A DNA stretch of 5,634 bases from an uncultured Bacilli bacterium (GTDB lineage: Bacteria; Bacillota_I; Bacilli_A; RF39; UBA660): assembly GCA_934101745.1 (NCBI GenBank), contig CAKOSD010000081.1, positions 1 through 5,634 on the forward strand. The letters run 5' to 3'. A program made the position numbers and the translations under genes. Positions within the stretch are counted from its first letter, which is position 1; every line of letters begins with the position of its first letter. Below are positions 1 through 4,495 of this stretch, piece after piece. The notes beneath the pieces are model-generated. The model was not told where the DNA came from. It was given only the letters and a program-made list of their open reading frames with translations, and ran no database searches.

Positions 1-43
1 GTTTAGATAAAAGAAATTTATAAAAATTAATTATATGAAAAGT

Positions 44-49
44 AAGGAG
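44..49 (+). promoter_or_regulatory. Ribosome binding site that sets the tmk start
   Basis: AAGGAG lies 9 nt before the ATG at 59. The alternative in-frame ATG at 35 has only A/T-rich sequence before it and would place this strong Shine-Dalgarno inside the coding region, so the start at 59 is preferred. Confidence 0.8.
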
Positions 50-58
50 AAATTAAAG

Positions 59-730
59 ATGGAAAATAAGGGTAAATTAATTGTATTAGAAGGAGCTTGT
101 GATGGGGTTGGTAAATCAACTCAGTTAAAATTATTGAAAGATGAATTAATTAAAGAAACTGAATGTGAACAGTGGCATTTCCCAAGCTATGGCTTTGGTT
201 CTGGAATTATGGCTGTCAAATTTTTAAAGGGAAAACTTGGGGAATTAGATGAAATTCCTGAAGAAGTAATTGAAAGTTATTATGCTATAGATAGAGAGTA
301 TGTATGGCGTAATTATTTAAAAAAATATTATGCTGAAGGAAAAACTATTCTTTTAGATCGTTATACCACCTCAAGTTTTATTTATCAAACTCTAAAATGT
401 AGGGATGAAGATGAAAAGAAAGATATGATTGCTAAAATGAAAGCTTATGAATATTATAATTTAGGTATTGGCGAACCTGATTTAGTTATCTTCTTTAATG
501 GTGATTTTGATACTTTAACTAAACTTCGTCTAGCCAGAGAAACTAATGATGGGGTTCAAAAAGATATCTTTGAAAAAAGTGTTGATACCCAAAGAAAAAT
601 TTATGAGTCAGCCCAGTTTGTTAGTAATTATTTGAAATGGAGTACCGTAAATGTAACTAAAGATAACGAAATGCGTAGTAGAGAAGATATCCATGAGGAT
701 GTTATGCGATTAGTAAGAAAATTACGTTAA
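59..730 (+). CDS. tmk: Thymidylate kinase (dTMP kinase)
   Basis: Cytosolic P-loop kinase that phosphorylates dTMP to dTDP with ATP, an essential step of dTTP synthesis. Read from ATG 59 it is 223 aa, near the usual 205-215. Visible features are a Walker A loop at residues 12-21 (GACDGVGKST), a substrate-site FP at 41-42, the DRY motif at 100-102 followed by TSSFIYQ, EPDLVIFF at about 139-146, and a LID-like stretch around LARETNDG. The FP and the DRY context resemble the family branch that includes the eukaryotic enzymes. Oddity: there is one extra residue between EG and DG in the P-loop compared with the common EGxDGxGKST. Bacillota tmk often sits by recR and holB; here it is followed instead by a YqeG-like gene 10 nt downstream, probably co-transcribed. 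A related deoxynucleoside or nucleotide kinase is the only realistic alternative. Confidence 0.87.
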   Translation: MENKGKLIVLEGACDGVGKSTQLKLLKDELIKETECEQWHFPSYGFGSGIMAVKFLKGKLGELDEIPEEVIESYYAIDREYVWRNYLKKYYAEGKTILLDRYTTSSFIYQTLKCRDEDEKKDMIAKMKAYEYYNLGIGEPDLVIFFNGDFDTLTKLRLARETNDGVQKDIFEKSVDTQRKIYESAQFVSNYLKWSTVNVTKDNEMRSREDIHEDVMRLVRKLR

Positions 731-740
731 TAAGTATAAA

Positions 741-1265
741 ATGATTGACCAATTTTACGATATTATTTTTAAAATTATAAATTACTATTTAAGTAAAAAT
801 CTTCAACCAGATTTAATCATTAGTGATATCAAGGAGCTATCAAGCGATAATTTAGACGACTTAATAACTCAAGGGATAAAAGGATTTATTATTGATTTAG
901 ATGAAACTTTACGTTTTGATTGTAAAGATATACCTGAATGTAACAAACAATGGTTACAAATGGCTAAAACTAAATTAAAAATTATTGTTCTAAGTAACGG
1001 TTACTGTCAAAATACAGAAAAGTATCTAAAAAAAGTTGGCATTAATTACCTTGGTCTTGCTTATAAGCCCTTAAAAATAAGTATTATAAAAGCCATCAAG
1101 GATTTAAATTTATCCCCAGATGAAATATTTATGATTGGTGATGATTACTTTTGTGATATTTATGGAGGTAGCAGAAATAAATTAAAAACCATCTTAGTTG
1201 ATAACAGATTAAAAAAATTAAATAATAATATATCCATTAATAAAGAGTATTGCCATCTTAAATAG
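741..1265 (+). CDS. YqeG-family HAD phosphatase
   Basis: Small cytosolic HAD-superfamily phosphatase (174 aa) of the YqeG / HAD-IIIA type; the physiological substrate of the family is not well established. The four HAD motifs are visible: motif I DLDET at 52-56 (nucleophile D52, acid/base D54), motif II LSN at 84-86, motif III KP at 109-110, and motif IV GDDYFCD at 133-139 followed by the family-typical YGGSRN and LVDNR. Motif I reads DET where YqeG proteins usually have DNT. About 14 extra residues precede the segment matching the usual N-terminus (LQPDLIISDI at 21-30). No good Shine-Dalgarno precedes ATG 741; the 10-nt gap after the tmk stop suggests translational coupling. No other ATG, GTG or TTG fits better. 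The last codons form the left arm of the terminator at 1242-1282. B. subtilis yqeG neighbours (yqeH, aroD, nadD) are absent. Confidence 0.8.
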   Translation: MIDQFYDIIFKIINYYLSKNLQPDLIISDIKELSSDNLDDLITQGIKGFIIDLDETLRFDCKDIPECNKQWLQMAKTKLKIIVLSNGYCQNTEKYLKKVGINYLGLAYKPLKISIIKAIKDLNLSPDEIFMIGDDYFCDIYGGSRNKLKTILVDNRLKKLNNNISINKEYCHLK

Positions 1266-1282
1266 TCATCAATACTCTTTTT
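1242..1282 (+). terminator. Rho-independent terminator of the tmk-yqeG unit
   Basis: An 11-bp perfect stem pairs AAAGAGTATTG (1242-1252) with CAATACTCTTT (1270-1280) around a 17-nt loop, and the T-run 1278-1282 follows directly. The left arm is inside the coding sequence and the stop codon (1263-1265) is in the loop. The stem is A/T-rich and the loop long, so efficiency may be moderate. Its position just before a new promoter supports the call. Confidence 0.75.
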
Positions 1283-1314
1283 ATTAAAACTTTCATAGTA
1301 AATCTTAAAAACTA

Positions 1315-1344
1315 TAGACTTGTTTAATTTAAAAATAGTATAAT
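1315..1344 (+). promoter_or_regulatory. Sigma-A-type promoter for the Cof-HAD/membrane/methyltransferase/ATPase operon
   Basis: The -10 is a perfect TATAAT at 1339-1344. TAGACT at 1315-1320 matches 4 of 6 bases of TTGACA with an 18-nt spacer. Transcription would begin near 1351, leaving a leader of about 16 nt that still carries GGAG at 1355-1358. It lies between a terminator and the next gene. TTGTTT at 1320-1325 is an alternative -35, but its spacer of 13 nt is too short. Confidence 0.7.
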
Positions 1345-1354
1345 AAAATGGACT

Positions 1355-1358
1355 GGAG
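1355..1358 (+). promoter_or_regulatory. Ribosome binding site that selects a TTG start
   Basis: GGAG, continuing as GGAGTGAT, is 8 nt before TTG 1367. A GTG at 1358 is also in frame but overlaps this site and has no Shine-Dalgarno of its own; at 7 nt from the predicted transcript start it could hardly be used. Confidence 0.7.
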
Positions 1359-1366
1359 TGATTAAC

Positions 1367-2140
1367 TTGCTAAAAGCCATATTTATTGATATTGACGGAA
1401 CTTTAAGAGTAAATAAAAAAATAGATGAAAAAATAATTAAATCTTTAGAAGATTTAAATGATTTAGGAATAAAGGTCATTATTACAACCGGTAGAAACTT
1501 TATTCACGCAAGAAACCTAGCCCGTAAATTAAGTGTTTATCCCATTATTATAGCGTGTAATGGCGCCTTAGTTAAAAGATATGACAATAATGAAATAATT
1601 TATGCGAGTAAAATATCTCGTAAAACTATTCGGAAAATATTTGATTTTACTAGTAGTCATAATTGTAAATTATTAGCCCATGAAGATAATACTAATTATT
1701 ATATTAGAAAAAATGATGATATTGGAACCGGCATTGTTGGTCTTACGATAACTTCTAATAATTATGAACGAATGATTACAATGAAATATTTATTTAAAGA
1801 TCAGATACCAGAAGTAGAATTTGTAAACTCTTCCAAGGCTATATATTTAGAAAAAAGAATAAATAATAAAATTTACTTTCATGATGTTAATAATAAAAGT
1901 GTTACTAAAGGCAAAGGAATCTGCGAAGTCTTGGATTATTTAAGCTTAAATTCTAACGAAGTAATAAGTATTGGCGATTCTAATAACGATATTCCTATGA
2001 CTTATGTGGTTGATAAAAGTATTGCTGTAAAGGATAGTACTACGGCCTTACAAAATAATAGTAGTATAACTTTAGATAGCGATTTAGGTACTTATTTAAA
2101 TAATTTGGTTTTCGAATTACAAAAAGAACAAATTAAATAA
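1367..2140 (+). CDS. Cof-type HAD hydrolase (HAD-IIB, sugar-phosphate/flavin phosphatase family)
   Basis: Cytosolic Mg-dependent phosphatase of the Cof/YidA family (HAD-IIB), whose members dephosphorylate sugar phosphates, FMN, pyridoxal phosphate or similar small metabolites; the substrate cannot be read from the sequence. From the TTG start it is 257 aa, a little shorter than the usual 260-290. Visible are motif I DIDGT (D8 nucleophile, D10), motif II TTGR at 40-43, the cap domain in the middle with CNGA at about 64-67, motif III lysine K181 in the TKGKG segment, and motif IV GDSNND at 203-208. The typical family N-terminus (M-x-K-A-I-F-x-D-I-D-G-T-L) begins exactly at this TTG, agreeing with the Shine-Dalgarno. 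It is the first gene after the promoter at 1315-1344; the next gene starts 44 nt after its stop with no terminator between. Confidence 0.87.
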   Translation: MLKAIFIDIDGTLRVNKKIDEKIIKSLEDLNDLGIKVIITTGRNFIHARNLARKLSVYPIIIACNGALVKRYDNNEIIYASKISRKTIRKIFDFTSSHNCKLLAHEDNTNYYIRKNDDIGTGIVGLTITSNNYERMITMKYLFKDQIPEVEFVNSSKAIYLEKRINNKIYFHDVNNKSVTKGKGICEVLDYLSLNSNEVISIGDSNNDIPMTYVVDKSIAVKDSTTALQNNSSITLDSDLGTYLNNLVFELQKEQIK

Positions 2141-2170
2141 AAATATAAAATAAAAAATAATTAAATAACA

Positions 2171-2180
2171 AAAGGGTGAT
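2171..2180 (+). promoter_or_regulatory. Ribosome binding site for the membrane protein gene
   Basis: AAAGGGTGAT is close to the full anti-16S complement AAAGGAGGTGAT and lies 4 nt before ATG 2185 (about 8 nt from its GGG core). The in-frame GTG at 2176 lies inside this site and is therefore not the likely start. Confidence 0.7.
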
Positions 2181-2184
2181 ATTT

Positions 2185-2703
2185 ATGAAATTAAAACAAA
2201 AAGTAGATATGGTAATTGATACGATTTTAATCGCTATAGGTATTATTATGTTAATGCTTCCAACTTTCAAAATTACTAATATTAAAAATTTATTCTTTAC
2301 GATTATGATACTTTATGCTATCCTAAACTTTATTCAGTTTATATTAACTAGAAAGTCTAAGGATTACGAGGGATTATATACTATGCTTATTAGTTTAGCA
2401 GTAGGATTTGTAGGACTTTTTTTCTCCTTTAATAATCCTTTTCAGTTGGCCTTATCTGTTCTTAGTTGGACTGCTTTAATGGGAATAGCAAAACTAATTA
2501 AGACCAATTATTATAATGACCGTCGTGATAGAATGTATAAATTAAGAATCTTTACTTTAATAGCCTTCATGGTTTTAGGACTTCTTACTAGTATTAATTT
2601 ATATTATGAAACTAGTGTCCAAGTAGTCGTTTTAGGTTTCTTTTTCTATACTCATGGTATTTTAGAACTTGTAGACCCTTTAGTTAAATATTTACTTAGT
2701 TAG
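2185..2703 (+). CDS. Six-helix integral membrane protein, HdeD/DUF308-like
   Basis: A 172-aa inner-membrane protein. Hydrophobic segments are at about residues 9-28, 35-55, 64-82, 86-106, 119-138 and 144-163, giving six probable membrane helices. Positive clusters lie between helices: TRKSK at 55-59 and NDRRDRMYK near 111-119, which suggests loops on the cytoplasmic side. The size, three helix pairs and a late GIxELV-like segment (GILELVDP, 158-165) resemble the HdeD/DUF308 family, whose founding member is linked to acid resistance in E. coli but which has no known biochemical activity. This assignment is from pattern only. The Shine-Dalgarno chooses ATG 2185 over GTG 2176. The stop overlaps the ribosome binding site of the following methyltransferase, so the two are probably translated together. 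Confidence 0.65.
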   Translation: MKLKQKVDMVIDTILIAIGIIMLMLPTFKITNIKNLFFTIMILYAILNFIQFILTRKSKDYEGLYTMLISLAVGFVGLFFSFNNPFQLALSVLSWTALMGIAKLIKTNYYNDRRDRMYKLRIFTLIAFMVLGLLTSINLYYETSVQVVVLGFFFYTHGILELVDPLVKYLLS

Positions 2704-2707
2704 GTGG
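2702..2707 (+). promoter_or_regulatory. Ribosome binding site overlapping a stop codon
   Basis: AGGTGG starts inside the TAG stop (2701-2703) of the upstream gene and is 5 nt before ATG 2713. A GTG at 2704 is in frame but lies within this site, so the ATG is the likely start. Confidence 0.65.
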
Positions 2708-2712
2708 ATTTT

Positions 2713-3582
2713 ATGAAATTAGTTAGAGATTTTAATGATTATCAAATACTTGATATGGATAATGGTATGAAGGTGGAAATGTGGAATAACGTTTGTTTAA
2801 AACGACCAGACCCTCAAATTATCTGGCCTTCTAGTAAACCATATAATGGGAAGATAGATGCTGTTTATAACCGTAGTAATAAAGGTGGTGGCTCTTGGGA
2901 TATAAAAAGTTTGGCTATGCCTTCTAGTTGGCAAGTTAGTTATCACGATTTAACTTTTAATTTAAAGTTAATGGGTTTTAAACATACTGGTTTATTCCCC
3001 GAACAAGCTTATAACTGGAATATGCTAATTAAAAAGATAAAAGAGGCTAAAAGGGATGTTAAAGTTTTAAACTTATTTGCTTATACCGGAGCCGCTTCGA
3101 TGGCCGCCTTAAGTGCTGGAGCAAGTGTTGTTCATGTTGATTCTAGCCGAGGTATGGTTGATTGGGCCAAAGAAAATGCTTCTTCGTGTGGATTAAATGA
3201 TAAGCCAATTAGATATATCGTTGATGATTGTAAAAAATTTGTCGATAGAGAAATTCGCCGCGGCAATAAATACGATATTATCCTTATGGATCCCCCTTCA
3301 TTTGGTAGAGGAAGTAATGGTCAAGTCTGGGATATTGAAAAAGACCTTTATCCTTTAGTTGCGGCTTGTAGCAAAATACTAAGTGATGATGCCATTCTTT
3401 TCTTAATTAATTCTTATACAACCGGTTTATCTATGAATGTTTTAGAAGACGTTTTAAAACTATGCATTAAAAATAAAGGATATATTACTAGTGACGAATT
3501 AGGCTTGCCGGTAAAAAACAGTGATTTAGTATTACCATGTGGTATATTTGCTCGTTGGGAAAAAGAAAAATACGAAGAATAA
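2713..3582 (+). CDS. RlmI-related class I SAM-dependent methyltransferase (COG1092)
   Basis: A 289-aa predicted rRNA or nucleic-acid methyltransferase. Landmarks: FPEQAYNW at 95-102, just before the Rossmann core; SAM-binding motif I LNLFAYTGAAS at 119-129; the acidic residue ending strand 2, D143; VDDCKKFV at about 170-177; motif IV DPPSFGRG at 193-200, followed by the subfamily-typical G-x-x-W-x-I-E at 203-209; and FLINSYTTGLS at 230-240. These identify the RlmI-like COG1092 group. It has no N-terminal PUA domain. At the position where E. coli RlmI carries cysteines (a TCSCS-like motif VI) it has NSYTTG, so cytosine-C5 chemistry like that of RlmI is doubtful and the target is unknown. The family is sometimes labelled oxidoreductase, which the motifs do not support. 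It begins 9 nt after the membrane protein stop in the same operon; the next gene starts 42 nt downstream. Confidence 0.83.
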   Translation: MKLVRDFNDYQILDMDNGMKVEMWNNVCLKRPDPQIIWPSSKPYNGKIDAVYNRSNKGGGSWDIKSLAMPSSWQVSYHDLTFNLKLMGFKHTGLFPEQAYNWNMLIKKIKEAKRDVKVLNLFAYTGAASMAALSAGASVVHVDSSRGMVDWAKENASSCGLNDKPIRYIVDDCKKFVDREIRRGNKYDIILMDPPSFGRGSNGQVWDIEKDLYPLVAACSKILSDDAILFLINSYTTGLSMNVLEDVLKLCIKNKGYITSDELGLPVKNSDLVLPCGIFARWEKEKYEE

Positions 3583-3612
3583 AAGAAATTTGAAAAAATT
3601 TAAATATATAAT

Positions 3613-3617
3613 AGAGG
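3613..3617 (+). promoter_or_regulatory. Ribosome binding site for the ATPase gene
   Basis: AGAGG lies 7 nt before ATG 3625. The in-frame TTG at 3619 is only 1 nt from it, which is too close, so ATG 3625 is preferred. Confidence 0.55.
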
Positions 3618-3624
3618 ATTGGAT

Positions 3625-4374
3625 ATGGATTTTAATAATCAACTTTATTTAACTAAAATAATTTTAGATAGAGAAAAGATACCAGATTTTTCTACGTATC
3701 CCTTTATTATTCCCGTAGTCAAAAACTTTACAGAATTAACACTAGATAGCCCCGTAACTTTCTTTATTGGCGAAAATGGTATTGGTAAATCAACCTTCAT
3801 CGAAGCCATTGCCGTTAATTTAGGCTTACCCAAAGAAGGTGGTACTCAAAACTTTACTTATGATACTAATGACACTACTTCGGAATTATATAAATATTTA
3901 AGAATTACCAATATTTATAAACCTAAAATGAAATTTTTCTTAAGAGCTGAAAGCTTTTATAACTTTTCATCAGAAATAGAAAATTTAGCCCAAAGCGGAT
4001 ATGTTAGTCTTTATAAATATTATGGTGGTGATCTTCATAAATGTTCCCATGGTGAATCTTTCTTAAAAGTAATGCAAAATCGTTTTACTGATCATGGACT
4101 TTATATTTTAGATGAACCAGAAGCGGCCTTATCAGCCCAGAGTCAGTTATCTTTACTTTGTCTAATTGATGACTTGGTAAAACAAGGTAGTCAGTTTATA
4201 ATAGCAACCCATTCGCCTATTTTAATAAGTTATCGGAATGCTAAAATATTAGATTTAAATAAAGACTTTCAAGAAGTAAAATATGAAGATACCGATATCT
4301 ATCAATTATATAAATTATATATGGAAAATCCTTACGGTATGCAAAAAAAATTGTTTGATAATAATGGAGAGTAG
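3625..4374 (+). CDS. Stand-alone ABC-class AAA_21-type ATPase (COG3910-like)
   Basis: A 249-aa cytosolic ATPase of the SMC/RecF/OLD-like ABC class, without membrane or nuclease domains. The N-terminus YLTKIILDREKIPDF leads to Walker A GENGIGKST at 49-57. A Q-loop-like region is near LRAESFYN at 106-113. The signature-like SHGES is at 141-145, Walker B YILDEPEAAL at 160-169 (D163, E164), and the H-loop THSP at 195-198. There is no coiled-coil insertion: length and motif order fit the predicted ATPases of COG3910, whose function is unknown. It is the last gene of the operon, 42 nt after the methyltransferase. No partner nuclease (TOPRIM, HNH) or second subunit is next to it, so a defence role of the OLD or Septu kind is not supported here. 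The next gene is a serpin with its own promoter. Confidence 0.82.
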   Translation: MDFNNQLYLTKIILDREKIPDFSTYPFIIPVVKNFTELTLDSPVTFFIGENGIGKSTFIEAIAVNLGLPKEGGTQNFTYDTNDTTSELYKYLRITNIYKPKMKFFLRAESFYNFSSEIENLAQSGYVSLYKYYGGDLHKCSHGESFLKVMQNRFTDHGLYILDEPEAALSAQSQLSLLCLIDDLVKQGSQFIIATHSPILISYRNAKILDLNKDFQEVKYEDTDIYQLYKLYMENPYGMQKKLFDNNGE

Positions 4375-4391
4375 TTAATGCTACCTTTTTT
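4366..4391 (+). terminator. Possible weak terminator after the ATPase gene
   Basis: GTAG (4371-4374, containing the stop) pairs with CTAC (4381-4384) around a 6-nt loop. GGAGA upstream could add G-U and A-U pairs after one mismatch. A run of six T (4386-4391) follows. The stem is short, so this may be leaky and allow read-through into the serpin gene. Confidence 0.4.
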
Positions 4392-4393
4392 AT

Positions 4394-4421
4394 TTTATAA
4401 ATCTAAAAATAATGTTATACT
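4394..4421 (+). promoter_or_regulatory. Extended -10 promoter of the serpin gene
   Basis: TGT-TATACT at 4413-4421 is an extended -10 element (TGn plus a hexamer with 5 of 6 matches to TATAAT). TTTATA at 4394-4399 matches 4 of 6 of TTGACA with a 16-nt spacer. Transcription would start near 4428, giving a leader of about 68 nt before the serpin ATG. The -10 hexamer lies completely inside the inverted repeat 4415-4434. Confidence 0.6.
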
Positions 4422-4434
4422 AAATGTAGTATAA
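4415..4434. promoter_or_regulatory. Perfect 8-4-8 inverted repeat, candidate operator over the serpin promoter
   Basis: TTATACTA (4415-4422) and TAGTATAA (4427-4434) are exact reverse complements separated by AATG. The dyad covers the -10 hexamer and the predicted transcription start, which is where a dimeric repressor would block RNA polymerase. No T-run follows and the stem has only two G-C pairs, so a terminator is unlikely. The right half-site also occurs at 1336-1343, on the -10 of the other promoter. The regulator is not in the window. Confidence 0.5.
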
Positions 4435-4484
4435 AGAAAGGGCAAATCAAAAGTTAAATAAAATATTTATTAACGTTTGGTTAT

Positions 4485-4490
4485 AGGAAA
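4485..4490 (+). promoter_or_regulatory. Ribosome binding site of the serpin gene
   Basis: AGGAAA ends 5 nt before ATG 4496, with the AGGA core 7 nt away. It is the only Shine-Dalgarno close to a start in this reading frame and fixes the N-terminus. Confidence 0.6.
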
Positions 4491-4495
4491 TTAAA

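Noticed and set aside
19..24. TATAAA as a -10 before tmk
   Set aside because: The -35 position would be at or beyond the window edge, so it cannot be judged, and such hexamers are frequent in this AT-rich DNA.
3586..3600. AAATTT-AAATTT style palindrome between methyltransferase and ATPase genes as a terminator
   Set aside because: Only A-U pairs and no T-run after it; the genes on both sides look like one operon.
3607..3612. Perfect TATAAT just before the ATPase gene
   Set aside because: A transcript from it would start at about 3619, downstream of the AGAGG site, leaving almost no leader, and no -35 lies at 16-18 nt (TTGAAA at 3590 is only 11 nt away). Probably AT-rich chance.
3645..3833. 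Minus-strand open reading frame of 62 codons
   Set aside because: It lies wholly inside the ATPase gene, opposite the Walker A region, has no ribosome binding site, and its composition mirrors the coding strand.
3625..4374. Anti-phage defence system built on the ATPase and neighbouring genes
   Set aside because: No nuclease, toxin, reverse transcriptase or other effector domain is visible in adjacent genes; the neighbours are metabolic or housekeeping types.
4453..4474. Imperfect hairpin in the serpin leader (GTTA-ATAAA against TTTATTAAC with one bulged base)
   Set aside because: Almost all A-U pairs with a 3-nt loop and no conserved riboswitch or T-box feature; likely composition effect.
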